From the NCBI GenBank assembly GCA_037176885.1, contig JAWWNJ010000028.1:930001-994000 (forward strand): a DNA stretch of 64,000 bases, read 5' to 3'. Origin of the DNA: Favolaschia claudopus (Eukaryota; Basidiomycota; Agaricomycetes; Agaricales; Mycenaceae). Under the pieces are notes generated by a model, which saw nothing but the letters and a program-made list of their open reading frames with translations, made no database searches and was not told where the DNA came from. Made by a program: the position numbers and the translations under genes. Of the stretch, positions 52,660 to 64,000 are shown in pieces (position 1 is the stretch's first letter; each line of letters starts with the position of its first letter).

Positions 52660-53642
52660 ATGGGACCACACGACGCGTTATTCTCGCTTTTGTCGACGCG
52701 CGAGCTCGTAAGACTCATGCAAACTTCTCGACGCGTCAGAGCCCTCGTCTTGGACGTGTGTTTCGACGTTTCCAGTCTGTTACGCCGATTCTTCGGCAGT
52801 CCCGCCAACGTCAAAGAGTTCCGGCGAATGCAGCAGCAGACAGGGACAATCATCTCAGGATCCATGGGCTTGCAGTTTCTCAATCGCCTGGCTTACGAAG
52901 ACTCGGATCTGGACATCTACGTTCGTCGTGCCACAGCACCTCTCGCTATCATTTTTCTCCAAGGGATCGGGTATACGTGGATTCCTAGGGAGGCTCAAGA
53001 CAATAATCTCTCTCTTCAGCTCCCTATTTCACTCAATGATCAGTGGAAGAGCTATCTCGGCCGTGGCATAGCGGATGTCTTCGACTTTCGCAAAGGAGAC
53101 GAGAAGATCCAGCTCATCATCGCGAAAACGGCGCCGATGGATATCATCCTCAGCTTCCACTCGAGTGAGTATCAGTCTCTCTCTCTTCTGCTACCAGCGA
53201 TCTAACTTGACTCTCCCCAGCCTGCGTCATGAACGTAATAACCCATTCTGCCGCCATCTCCCTGTATCCCTGGTACACCTTCGTCATGAAGCAAGCCCTC
53301 ATCATCGAAACCGTCGGCGCCAAACAAGAAATCGGGCGGCAGAAATACATCGACCGCGGATGGGAAATGCTCAAACTCCCCTCTGCAAACAACAACACCG
53401 AGATAGGCGTCCGCATCCCGCGTTCCATCGGCGACTCATACACCTGGACCATTCCACTTCCTCCCCTCTCCTCCGCGCGGGCCAACATGATGGGGATGGA
53501 CCTGGACATGGACACAGAGATGGACACAGACGTTGAGACGAGCCTGAGTCTCGTCCCGTCCGCGTGGATGGTAGACTGCAACAAATGGAAAGCTGTTACG
53601 ACAGTTCTTTCTACCCCAAATCAGCCGTCGTGGATACACTGA
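52660..53642 (+). CDS. F-box-like / nucleotidyltransferase-like protein, copy 2
   Basis: Exons 52660-53164 and 53221-53642 (56-nt GT-AG intron), 927 nt, 308 aa. Exon 1 is exactly as long as exon 1 of copy 1 (505 nt), with the same intron phase. Same landmarks: ALFSLLSTRELVRLMQTSRR, GSMGLQFLNRLAYEDSDLDI, SYLGRGIADVFDF and exon 2 MNVITHSAAISLYPWYTFVM, GRQKYIDRGWEML. The C-terminus diverges into a Met/Asp-rich stretch (MGMDLDMDTEMDTD). Intact. Function unknown; see copy 1. Confidence 0.82.
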
Positions 53643-54639
53643 GTGTCGAGCGCCCGTTTCCTGTCTCAACCGCGGCGTACGTGTCGATGGGTCGGCGAGA
53701 ACGCAGTGTCCAGCCTGCTCCCAAGCCGTTCCTGCTTCCTTCCTCGAAGAGAGCCGACGAGATTCACCTCTTCCTCCCCTGTCCAGTTTTTGCCTTGCGT
53801 ATTTCGCCACGCTTTCCCCTCGGTCCCCTTTTCTTTTTTACATTTATTATCCTTAATCTATCTGCACGCCCTCATTATTGCTATATTGCTACAGTCACTA
53901 TCTCGCTAAAATTAACTCGTACCCGTACGCTTAGCTCTGATTATCTCAGTCTGAATACTAGCCTCTAGTCTGCATACTCGACGTGGGTAAAGAATGAAAT
54001 GAATGAAGGAGCGTCGGATATGCACGACAAGTAGAGAGAAACGGACAGCGGTCAAGGTGGGCGTAGGCAGGAGGCAGATCGGATGCACGTAGCACTATAA
54101 TGCATATGACACGGAAGTAACTAGCGGGCATGGAGGTAGGGCAGGGGTTGCAGCGGGTGTGGAGTTCGTATTAGATTGCGCTATGAGTGTATGGCAGGGC
54201 AGGAATAGAATATGGCTATAAACTATGCTTGATAAGTAAGTAGAGGAAAGAGAAAGAGAGAATGGGAAAGGGAAAGGGAAGCGAGTAGCAGAGCTACGAG
54301 AGACGACGTGTATTGCGAACAAAGTCCAGCACCGCTTGTGATCCTTTTTGGCGGAAAGCAGGAGTCGGAGAGTTAGGCGGGCGGTGCCAAGGCGGCGAAT
54401 GAGTTCGAGGCGTTGACATTGGGAAGCATGGCATGAGAGGAGGTAGGGGGAAACCGTGCCGGATGGGGTGACAAGACGGTGGCATTGCGGGGACGTCATC
54501 CACTCTTTGGACCAAAGCCGCGAGAACTCCTGGGTTGCTGAGGCGGCTGCGGCCGCTTTGAATATGGGGAGTGTGGATCGGAGAGCCTTGATCGATGATT
54601 TCATGGGCAGGGGGAGTTCGAGGAAGACATGCGCAGCAG
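53643..54639. other. No firmly supported gene
   Basis: 3' flank of copy 2. A minus frame of 169 codons (54095-54604) is coding-like at its start (FSRLWSKEWMTSPQCHRLVT) but lacks a domain I can name. It could be the last exon of the gene proposed at 54640-55310. Confidence 0.35.
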
Positions 54640-55310
54640 GTGCAGATTACTTAGATTCATAGGTGGCCGAAGTATACTAGGTGCCGAGCGAGGCGGCGGG
54701 TGCGTACAGCGGGATTGCCCTGAGCCGATAGCCCGTAGCCAGTGAGATATGCGGTGAGGTTGGCAGGGGTGAGTGCCAATATGTCCGTAGTGCTTTGGAT
54801 GGCGGGCAGGTTGTGCTAAATGCAAACAATTAGGGCAGATCTAAGTACTTGTGGTGTGATGAACTCACAGGTACACCTGTGGGGTCGTCGCCACTGACAA
54901 AAAGTACAACCTCAGACTCGGAGGGTGCCTGATGGCCGGTTGCACATCGTCCGTTCGCAAACTTTCAGTGACGATGATCATGAGAGACACAATCATAAAT
55001 TCTGGACATGTAGTTACCTGGGCCAAACCTACCTCGGCTCGGAAAGTCGCCAAGTCGATACGGATGGCATTGACAGCTGGTTGAAATACATTAGCGTCCC
55101 ATGCGTGAAACCAACCGGGCATCGCGCCTTCGCAAAAACAAACTCAGCGCGTTGTAAAGACAGCAAAAGTTGACAAACCAGGTCCTTGCGCAGTGGGAGT
55201 CGGGAGACCGCCGGTCGGACCTGTAGACGATATCGTTAGAAAACGCATTCAAAAGTATCATTCACGCAAAGTATCTGACTCTGAGGGAGCTGAGGAAGTG
55301 CCGCCATGGT
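54640..55310 (-). CDS. Hypothetical small multi-exon gene
   Basis: Minus-strand pieces separated by GT-AG introns: an ATG near 55305 (AALPQLPQSQ), an exon near 55130-55050 (PGWFHAWDANVFQPAVNAIR), and one near 54815-54680 (ILALTPANLTAYLTGYGL, then AQGNPAVRTRRLARHL). The last resembles a short helical SAP- or UBA-like motif. Exon borders are not all certain. No family assigned. Confidence 0.35.
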
Positions 55311-57530
55311 AGATGGATGGTATGTAAACAAAGGGGATGTTTGTCGCTATTTGGTTCCTTGGGGGTTAAAACCGCGCGATGCTCTCCAGAGTTCAGAAAA
55401 GCAGGAATGTGAACGCGACTGAGCACTTCACGAAGGGAAACAGAAGATATATATATATATTCGAGTTGGGTTAGTATCATTGATTTGCGAACTGGCGTGG
55501 CGGCCACAAAAAAAGGAAAAAAAAATTGATGCGCTTGCTTGTTATGAAGCACCGCCCGCGGATCCAATGCTTCTTCCTGTGGTAGTTTGCCCGTATACCC
55601 CCCGCAGGCGTTACGGTGTCGAAGAACACTGCCGCGATCCTTGAAAAACATTTGCACGATTCTCGAGAACATTGCATGACAGCCGGATGCTTGTGCGACA
55701 GCTCGGGACGAACGAGGCGGACGCGTCGAGTGCAGGTTTGGAAGAACAGAGGTTTAGAGAGCAGGGAAGGGATGGAAGGATGCATATGATGATCTTGTTA
55801 TTGGGTTTGGGCATCGATTTGCTCTGCAGACGACAAGACTGAAGGGACCGGCGAGCAAGGGGAGTCAATACGCCGTATCAGGATATATAGGTAAAGGAGG
55901 AGGGAGAGGTATCACAGAGCGGACCGTGGTGGAAGCGATGCGAGGGTATCGTCGTATACGAATTGTGTCGAGGATAAGTAGGAGTTTGTAGGCAGGAGGG
56001 TGGTTCATTGAGTAGTTGTTTTGAGCACGAGGGCGCAGTAGCGACGGGGACGGAAGGGCAGGAGTCAGACAATGAGAGGGAGGAAACGGGGGACGACCAA
56101 GGACGAGAAGCGAGAACGTATATTCAAGTCAGATAGTGTGTGAGAAGTCGAAAATGCGGGGATGTGTCAATGAAGTCGCAGGAGTGAAGATTGTACTATG
56201 TATGAGACGTTGAGACGAGATACGTGGGGGTGTATCGAGAGAAATGCATTATGCCCGGGTTACGAGGGTAGTGAGAGATGAAAAGCACATAGGAGGTGTC
56301 GAGAGAGTCGCAGGGCGCGCAGCGGAGTGAATGGGAGCAGAATTGAAGACAACGATATGGGCATCCGTATCGGGAAGGGCGTGAAAGAACGGTCGAGGTG
56401 GAAGAGGGAATGGGAGAATGCATAAGAATGTGAAGGGAGGGCGGCGATGGAAGGCGTTCACTGGCAGTGTTTAGGATGAGGGTGGGGTCGGATAATCATT
56501 TTTACTTGGGAATGAGACGGTAGGAAAACTAGAATGAGCAAGGAGAGAGAGCGGAAATATAGGTGTGAGTCGTGGCGGGAGGGATCCGAGAGATTGTATG
56601 TATGTGGTCTATGACGGTGGCTAGACTGGGCACGGGTTGGACGAAGTGGTTACAGAATGGGAGAGATATAGCTGTTCAGTTCAAAGAGTTGTTGTGGGGC
56701 GATAGTCGAGCTGAGGAAAGGAGGAGAGCGAGATAAGGTAAGGACGCAAGAAAGTTGATAAGTCGATGGCCAGCTGAATAGCAGGGATTGGGAGAAGTCG
56801 AAAGATTCGAACGGACCAAGTACTAGCTAGTCATGGAAATTGAAGACAAATGAGCCCTGAATACGCGTCGAGTTGAGTTGGGATGGTGTGTCTTCCGTCG
56901 ACACTGGGCTGAGCGCAATTCCGTGATACTAAGTGAACGAACGAAAAGCAAGCAGCAAAGGAAAGCCCCAGAGCACGACGGCGGTTATATCTTGCATCGT
57001 TGTCGAAGGCAGAGTTGTTGTGTGGCAGTGCTACCACTCTCTCTTATCAACAGCGATGAACTCGAAGCGCAACAGCGAGCATTTTAAGAGAATCACCGGC
57101 GACGCTACGGTATCATGGATGTCTAAGCATTCGCAAGAAACGCCACGCTCGTCCACCCAAAATTTCGAAGCAAAGTAGGAGTGAAGTGAAACTCTTCATG
57201 AATTCATTCAAAATATGACTCTTGGGTCGAGTTCTGGGATACCCTACGTACGTTCTCTGCTTGCTCGTGTCAGACGCAATTCGTCTGCTGGGCGTTGATT
57301 CAAGATATCCTCCCAAAGTGCACCATGACGCTCGTTGCTGTCGACACCGCACTTTCGTCGACTTGCAGAGCTATATTCATATGAAGATTTCACTACCCCC
57401 AGCTCACAGTCGACGACAATTTCACTCGAAGTCTTGAGATAGCTCTGTGTGCCGTATGCAGAGACCGTGGCATCTCCCTCGGCCTGGGGTCCAGTTGGCT
57501 CGACACAAGCATGCATTGGCCTGGGACATT
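55311..57530. other. No supported gene
   Basis: About 2.2 kb with only weak short frames. An (AT)n run at ~55449-55460. Purine-rich plus strand around 56.0-56.8 kb. No repeat with identifiable ends or RNA gene recognised. Confidence 0.4.
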
Positions 57531-58817
57531 TCACCACTGCTCTTGAGCCGGGCGGACTGCCAAGCGCACCAAATCAGTCTTACAGTAGTTCAGCGGTAAG
57601 CGAAAGAACGAACGATCCAACTCCCAAGTCCACGCCGATTTTTCTTGGTTAGCAAGATACATGTAAGCCTACGAGGCACTTGTAAGCAAAAACCGAAAGT
57701 CGTTTTGTACTCTTCATGAAATATGTACCTGAGCGATACTCTCTGGACTGAGTCCGGAAAGAGGTTGATCACGACTGCGTTCAAGCGCTGCGCCGGTCAT
57801 GATTTCTGTCGTCGAATGAGCGAGTCTGGAAGCGTAGGATTTAACATCAACTTACGCCCGTCGATTATGGCCTTGGGGTTGTTTGTTCACATGAATGGTT
57901 ACGCTGAAACGAGATGAAAAGCACACATACATGCGCCACCTAGACTCCGTATTTAATCAATTTAACAAGGAGTAAAAACTTGAATGTCCAGAGACGAGAC
58001 TCACATGAATACCATCCTTTCCGAACTCCTTCGCCAACGACTGGCTAAGCGCGCGCGCACCGAACTTACCGCTCGAAAACGAAGAAGTCATCTTATTCCC
58101 CCGCGTGCTAGCAGTTGCGCCCGTAAATATGAGCGTCCCGCGCTTGGGATTCTCTGCATCGAGTTTGTTTTCTTTGAACTTGAGGATGGCGGAGCGGGAG
58201 AAGGCAAAGGCGGCGGCAACGCTGGTGCTCAGCGCTGAGAAGTACAGTAGGCATGAATAAGTAAATAAGCGAGAGGAGGAAGGATGGTAAGTACTAACAT
58301 TCTTGCACCTCCGCTGCGGTGACTTCGAGGAACGGCTTCCAAACGGCGTATCCCACGTTGAATAACGCAGCGCGGAGGGCATAATGAGAGTTGGGGAATT
58401 GAGCGCTTATTGAGGTGAAGGCGGAGGTGATGTCGTCGGCTGAGTAGGATGGGATGCAGTATGGGGCTGCCTGGGTGCGGAAATTGTGAGCTCAGAAGAT
58501 AGAGTCGGTTATTGACGAAAAGCTGACTTCACCTCGCCGCCGCCTTTCTTGATCTCGTCGGAAAGAGCGTTCAAAGAATCCTCCCCGCGTGCAATTAAAG
58601 CGACACTGTATCCTTCTTTCGAGAAACGACGACTGGTCAAATGGGTCGGTAAGATTATGCTTTTAATTTCAATGGAACATTGCTAACGCTGCTGCTGCGC
58701 CGGTACCAGCAGCTCTACCAATGCCTACGCATATAGTCCATGATTTTGACCGTTCCGATAGGTTCTGATGCGGAGAATATTACCTGCAACGACGAAGAGC
58801 GGTCGAAGTGCTGACAT
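57531..58817 (-). CDS. Short-chain dehydrogenase/reductase (SDR)
   Basis: Multi-exon gene, start ATG 58817, stop at 57531. The first exons (58817-58784, 58724-58688, then from ~58635) splice in frame to a Rossmann glycine motif (VVAGIGRAAGTGAAAA), then FSKEGYSVALIARGEDSLNA. Then ADDITSAFTSISAQFPNSHY, the NVGYAVWKPF substrate-side segment, TLIFTGATAS (strand before the catalytic Ser region) and FSSGKFGARALSQSLAKEFG, where Lys occurs but the usual YxxxK Tyr is replaced by Ser/Phe (SSGKF). C-terminus: SPESIAQ, YMYLANQEKSAWTWELD. NAD(P)-dependent oxidoreductase; substrate unknown. The missing Tyr fits a known group of fungal SDR-like proteins and puts the usual catalysis in doubt. Introns are about 50-110 nt; C-terminal splice sites are less certain. 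Confidence 0.8.
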
Positions 58818-60000
58818 AAGCGGGGTTTGAGGAAGAAGTACCGAGAGTCACTAGTCAAGATAGAATCGTTGGCAGCCGCGAGTCGTAGCCTTTCGCAATT
58901 GGGTCCGACACTGCGAGTCCTCCGAGTCCGGACTCCGGCAGTATTCAAATTGAAATGTCAAGCGTTGTTTCTGAAGCCGGCTGATAGCGCTATAGGCCTA
59001 TAGAATTTATTGGGATACACAGGGGAAACGAGGGTCAGGATGCAAGACGTTGAGAGCACGATGCTGACATCCGGCAAATAGGCTGAGCGGCTGTTGCCGG
59101 CTTTCGTCTGCAATTTCCTAATCTGGCCAATTTTCCCGCGACAATCTGTGTTGCTCTCACAATGCTCTCATCGACGGGAGGGATTGTATTCACTGTTGGT
59201 TGCTTGGGGCATGCAATATGCGTGAATCTGTAATTCCCTCGATGCGGCCAAAGTCGCGCTCGTCAACCCACCTTTACCGCGCCGCCAAATCACTTCCCAC
59301 GGGCCACAACCCTCTTCCCCGCTCCCCGCTTATCCCCACACCTTCCTCACCCCGCGTCCCTTTCGCGAACCCGTCGCTTCCGCCATCAACTCACTTGCCA
59401 ACGACTCACTTGCCAACGCATCAAACCCGTCGCTGGCCCTTCAAATCCCCGCCGCGTCGTTCTCCCTCCCCCCCCCCTCCTCCCCACCACCGCCTGCATG
59501 CGCATCACCCGAGGCCTCGGCGGCGGCGTCCACGTCACAAACGTGCGTCACCGCTGTCTTCTTTAGTATGCGCGCTGACGAGATCTTTGCAGCCGCAATG
59601 ACCTCGTCCTTCCGACACCCATCCCACACCCACCTCCACTCCCACCTTCAACCCCTCCTTGGCTCGCACCCGCCGATTCCCTGCCTGTCCGATGCCGCCA
59701 TCGCCGACCTCGCGACGCCAACACCGACACATCTACTTACAAAACCAAAATGCAGTAAATAGGGATCGAGGTGCGTCTCACTTCCCTCTCCTTCCCGCGC
59801 CTCGCTAACGATATCTCCAGTTCCCTAGCCCATCTCCTCACCGCTTCGACCTCTTCCCGCCGCCGCCGCCGCCGCCGCCGCTCTCCCCACTCCACCAACG
59901 CCGACACGCCGCCGCATCCTCATTTCCCCGCCATTCCGCCCTCTCGACGCCTTCGTTCCCCCCTGCCAACTCCATTCACAACCCAGCCCCGCTTTCTTAC
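58818..60000. other. No supported gene; CGC microsatellite
   Basis: GC-rich, pyrimidine-rich plus strand with Arg/Pro/Ser-rich frames (59200-59601, 59771-60109) that look like low-complexity artefacts. (CGC)8 at about 59858-59881. Confidence 0.4.
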
Positions 60001-60029
60001 GCCCCGGCCGCCGCTCTCCTCGACATGGT

Positions 60030-60330
60030 CAACACCATCATCGTCGGAAACGTCGTTTCCGCGCTGTGAGCACCGAATCGCTCGGAAACGCGCTTGTTAT
60101 TCAAATTAACGTGAGTTCTTTCACTTTTGACGCCGAATAAACGAAAAATTTACTCACCCAAGTACGCAGCTCAACGTGCCACGCCGCCGCCGCCCTCGTC
60201 ACCGTCAACGCCGACAACGTCGTTTGGGCGTTCCGCGCCGATCGACTCGGAAACTCCCGCTAGAGTCAGAATAAGGTGAATTCTTTCGTTGGTGACGGCG
60301 AAAGAAGCGGAATCACTCACCTGCGTACAC
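60030..60330 (+). repeat. Duplicated exon-intron-like unit
   Basis: Two ~180-bp copies, each with an ACGTCGTTT block (NVV-coding), then CTCGGAAAC, then a donor-like GTGAGTTCTTTC or GTGAATTCTTTC, then an acceptor-like CAAGTACGCAG or CTGCGTACACAG. It suggests tandem duplication of a small exon with its intron on the plus strand. Frames are interrupted. Confidence 0.4.
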
Positions 60331-60599
60331 AGAACAAGCCCGCGCGAAGCGTCTCGCGTCAATCCAGGCTGGCGGGAAAGCGGTGTGGGAGGGCGGTTAA
60401 TGCGCACTTTGCGCGTTCGCGGCGGGAAGAGGTTGGGAAGAGGTGAGAATGGCGGGGTGGGTGGCGGATCGGGAGTCGAGACGAGACGAAGTCGATACGG
60501 TAGCGTATCTTACTTTAACTACAATGTAAGTAAATAGGCAATTTGAATGAAATGGCGGTTGTTCTCAAATCAAATGACACCTGCGGGCGAATCGTCAGT

Positions 60600-62700
60600 A
60601 AGGAAACCGTAAACGGCGGCGTACAACTCGAATTGAAAGGAATCAAATAGAAATCAAATAAGATGAAAGGAAACTCACCTGAAGCTGGAATTCCGGAACG
60701 CGCGAGTTGAATCGAGTTGAGTTGAGATTTTGAAGAGATGAGTTATGAACCGTGCGCTGAGTTGGGTTGTCAGCGCACGAGGGAAATGAAGAAAATGAGA
60801 TGAAAGCTTACCGCGAGGAATTCACTTCAACTCAATCCAACGCGAGTCGAAACGAATCGACTCGCTTGGGTTGAACAAACCCGCAATTTGAGAGTTTAGG
60901 TGAAGATCTGGGAAGTAAAGTGAAAGTGAGTTGAAGGTCAACGCAGGAACGATGGATGAAGGAAACGTACCCGTCGATCGAGGATCAAGATAGAGATGAA
61001 GTACTGAGTTCAACTCAACCTTGACTTCAATCAACTGACTTGTGACTCGCAACCAACGAACGTACGAAACAAAGGAGAAGGAGGGAACATACTAAACGGA
61101 ACTGAACGGAGACTCACCTCGCACTCCGAGTCAACAATACTTGTATAATAATCACACTTCAATTTGAAAGAGACTCGTCGACTCCCGAGAATCGCGGAGA
61201 CTTGAACCGAGCTGTACAAGAAAGAAGGAAGGTTAAGGTCAGTTCGAGTGGAGATTGAGTTGAACTTGACTTACTTGTTAGAGATGTATATGAGTACCTT
61301 CATTGTATAGGCGCGCGCGCGCGATTCAACCCGCATAATTTCATCCTTCAAAATGCAAGTCAATAATCAGAGTAACGAATTGAAATCAAACTCACCTGGG
61401 ACTAAAATAGCATGGTCTCGGTATTGAAGTCGAAGTATACGGCGAGTTTGATGCGCACTCGTATAGTTTCGGCGTCTAGGGTGTACAAAGGCGAGGTCAG
61501 TACTGCACCGACAGGTATGTTGAAGTAGAACATACCGGCATACTTTCGATATACCTTCAATTGAAGAAGCGCGCCGGCGCGATTCAAACCGGCGTAGGTT
61601 GCGCCTTCAAAGTTCAAGTCAGACGGTCAATATTTAGAGTAGGGAATTGAAATTGGACGAACAGCGGTGAAGTAAAATTGGTACGCACCGTTATAGTTTC
61701 TGTATCGCGAGTGCTTGTTGAACAACCACTGCAAACTAGGGTTTGCATTCAAAAACGAAGTCAGTCAGCGTTTCGACGATATAGACAGAATTGACTCGCA
61801 ATGGTTGTATAATTTGGGGTTCGAGTGAAATGGAACGGGGGCTGTGAAGTTGAATTCAAACAGTCGGCCTATATGAATGATGTCAGCGAGCGTTCGAGTG
61901 TGAAGAAGTATATATGTGGGCGCACCGTCATAATCTCGGTATACGGTGATAAGGTTTCGATCAGGCAAGGGCTTGGGATTAAGAGATGGTTAGAGAAAAG
62001 GTAAGAGACTCGAAGAAATTGATTGCGCACCTTATTCAACAGAAACCTGGACCCCAACCTCAATTGTCCCTCACATCCCTGACCCGATCTTTCACAGACA
62101 AAGTCGATGATGAAAGCTTAAGTGTATCTTGAAGGAATGAAGTCAGTACATCAAGGAAACAAGGTCGGTTGAGTAACTGACCAAGCCGCCAAATTGAACG
62201 GGCTAACAGTTCAACGATAACTTTGAGGCAATATTAGATGATTAATGAACAGAAATGAATTGAATCATAGCTTACCGGTGTATAGGCTCGCATTTGAAGA
62301 GTATGGAGTGAATGAAAACCTGATTTCAAATAAGTCAGTCACAGTCAAGCAAAATTGAATGAAGTCGATACGATACGAAAGCGAAGTAAGCCGAAGTCGT
62401 TTTGGACAAGTAAGCAATGTTGAGCTAAAATTGAAAGGTTAACGAGTGAAGCTCAATGAAAGGCGTACCTTGAATGCCATACGACGTATCACATAAATCA
62501 AACTCGGGAAAAGGATGCTATTGAACCAGGTATGACTGTCCAATACAAGTGAATTCAGAGTCAAATCGTTGAGGGAAAGACTTACTAGTGTGCTCAGAAC
62601 AACGTATAGAACCTGAATGAGTCAAAGTCAGCAAGTTGAACGGAACGAGTCAATGAAAGTTACAAAAGTAGTGAAGAGCCAGTTGAGAGGGTGGAGATGA
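60600..62700 (-). other. Intron-dense candidate gene with tandem ~235-bp units
   Basis: On the minus strand many donor-like GTGAGT, GTGCGC, GTACGC and GTAAGT signals alternate with short coding-like pieces. Three copies of a GCGCAC/CGTATAGTTTCGG block recur at 61452, 61684 and 61920 (spacing 232 and 236). The last reads PDRNLITVYRDYDG and splices to GRLFEFNFTAPVPFHSNP. A (GC)n run is at 61309-61322 and a related GCGCGCCGGCGCG at ~61568. I cannot assemble one long frame and recognise no family. Confidence 0.35.
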
Positions 62701-63690
62701 ACAGTGGAGTTGAACGAGAAGTGGAATAGATAGAGTCGAGGTGTCGGGTGAGGGGAGAGGAAGAGAGAGGGTGATGGTGAAAGAGAGAGACACGCACAGT
62801 ATATATACCCTGCCCCGGCAATTGCCGGCTCCGACCTCCCCGTCAACTTTGCCCTCAAATCGTCCGCTTCACCGGCGCCGTGGACGCACGTCGCTGTTGG
62901 AATACAAACAGAATGCTTCTGTCGATCCGGCATGAGAACCCCGCACCATGCCTGTGCGACGGAGTCGGAAGAAACGGGGCTGGTTGAATTGCGCTAGAAT
63001 ATTCGTAAGTTAACGACGGCGTTTGAGAAGCTGCCACTCACCGTATGGCAATCAAATATTACCAATTCAGCCACCATAACGTAAGTAATCTGGGGAGAAA
63101 GACGAACCCTGAGCCTTGAAAGCGGAGATGTTGAAAAATGGTAAGTTCGTCGATGGGCGCATTCTCGAAGAGATCCCAGCGGTGTTAGGCACGAAAGAGC
63201 AGCGAAAAAACTCACAAAAGGTGTGAAGTTGCCAAGACCGCGGAATGTCGGCCTGATACCGCTAAACAGACGGGACAACGAAAACTCACTGGAATTTGAA
63301 TCCACTCTTTCCGCCGTTCCGCTCGCTCCCACAGCGCCCATATACGTCCAGCGTATCCATACAATTAATCACGGTGAACTTGACGTGATCGACATGGGTT
63401 CCTCGTCTTCTATTTCGAATTTTGCCAAAATGCTGGAATCGTCGTTTCCGCCGTTTGTGCAGCCCTGGCGGCGGAATACGCCCGGATTAACGTTGCAATG
63501 AATGACTAAAGATATTATGCACACACCTGAGTCGTATGAGTCCATGGGATGTGCGTCGAGGAAACCGGTGGTGGTGGTTTGGGAGGAAGAGGCGCAAACT
63601 TCCTATTTCGGACTCGAGCGGTTGTTTGCTTGTGCGTGCTTGCTCCTGCTTCTGACCTCTACACCACCATTTTATTCAAATGTCAAAATA
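62701..63690. other. No supported gene
   Basis: A TATATATA box-like run at ~62800 and a plus frame 63223-63501 with no domain. Possibly the 5' region of the intron-dense gene to its left. Confidence 0.35.
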
Positions 63691-64000
63691 ATGTCCGAGG
63701 TGTGATGTCCTCGGAACCATGATTTGCGAGCTCCAACAGCTCTCAATTTCGAAATGTCCTCAGAAGCGTGGTTGGGACAGTCTGTGGATGGTTGAAGGAC
63801 ATCCTAGAAGGTTGTTCAAATCTTAAGATATATACTGGAATCTTAAGCTCGTCTGATTCAACAAGTACTGTATTTGGAGTAGCTATATCCCCCAATAAAC
63901 TCCTTGTGACTTAGTATTGAATGCACAATGTATTCCAAGGAAGTTCATGAAGTTCCTCGAGCGGACGCAACCTTTTGCTGCTGGATTTGGCGTCGAACTC
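63691..64000. mobile_element. Possible LTR edge, cut by window end
   Basis: AT-rich sequence with repeated GTCCTCGGAA / GTCCTCAGAA / GACATCCT short blocks, a poly(A)-signal-like AATAAA at ~63893, and no coding frame; the texture is like a Copia/gypsy LTR. Neither a terminus nor a partner is visible, so this is tentative. Confidence 0.25.

Noticed and set aside
59200..60109. Pro/Ser/Arg-rich plus-strand ORFs as genes
   Set aside because: Low-complexity translation of pyrimidine-rich DNA and a CGC microsatellite; no domain.

Overview
The window is eukaryotic and almost certainly from a basidiomycete (Agaricomycetes) fungus. Introns are tiny (about 50-60 nt, GT-AG), and the gene families are typical of mushroom genomes: a short NB-ARC/TPR NLR, an HRD/DFG kinase-like protein, F-box/LRR proteins and an SDR. 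Ty3/gypsy elements dominate the first 38 kb. Species cannot be fixed from sequence alone.

Layout. 1-5.7 kb is a minus-strand gypsy-like relic (family A: gag fragments, leader repeats) carpeted with CCGGA-type motifs. 5.7-8.6 kb holds short inverted-repeat elements and no recognisable gene. 8.6-12.06 kb is a third repetitive tract (family C, AGCGGG motifs), split by an intact solo LTR (9753-11549) of family B. 12.1-38.0 kb is a nested stack. A 235-codon hypothetical gene (minus) is split by a degenerate chromodomain Ty3/gypsy element (12836-37948, 5-bp duplication CTCGC). That element is split inside its integrase by an 18.3-kb family B element (14314-32574, 1838-bp LTRs, 4-bp duplication ACGT), which carries a ~300-bp TA-flanked MITE. 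Joining across each duplication restores frame, so the order of insertion can be read directly.

The family B element is the most unusual object. Besides gag, protease and RT-RNaseH-integrase it carries 7 kb of antisense, intron-containing accessory genes between pol and the 3' LTR. Two encode cysteine arrays matching or close to fungal Zn(II)2Cys6 clusters; a third has a CCHC knuckle. The whole element is sprinkled with the palindrome CCGCGG (53 by my count, one per ~345 bp), in all three codon frames, in both LTRs and in introns, with a bias for CCGCGGA on the element plus strand. CCGCGG is two abutting, oppositely oriented CGG triplets, and CGG is the classical half-site of Zn2Cys6 proteins. 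I propose a self-encoded DNA-binding factor plus distributed recognition motif, comparable in concept to the VANC anti-silencing factors of plant VANDAL transposons. This is an inference.

38-64 kb is mostly host sequence: an intact 746-aa NLR (minus), a kinase-like gene whose frame is perfect over five exons except for one nonsense codon, a divergent pair of paralogous F-box-like/NTase-like genes (43.5-44.5 kb minus, 52.7-53.6 kb plus) with a third decayed promoter copy between, a long protein with two tandem F-box/LRR modules (48.4-51.6 kb), a low-confidence small gene near 55 kb, an SDR gene (57.5-58.8 kb), and an intron-dense tandemly repeated tract (60-62.7 kb) whose coding content I cannot resolve.
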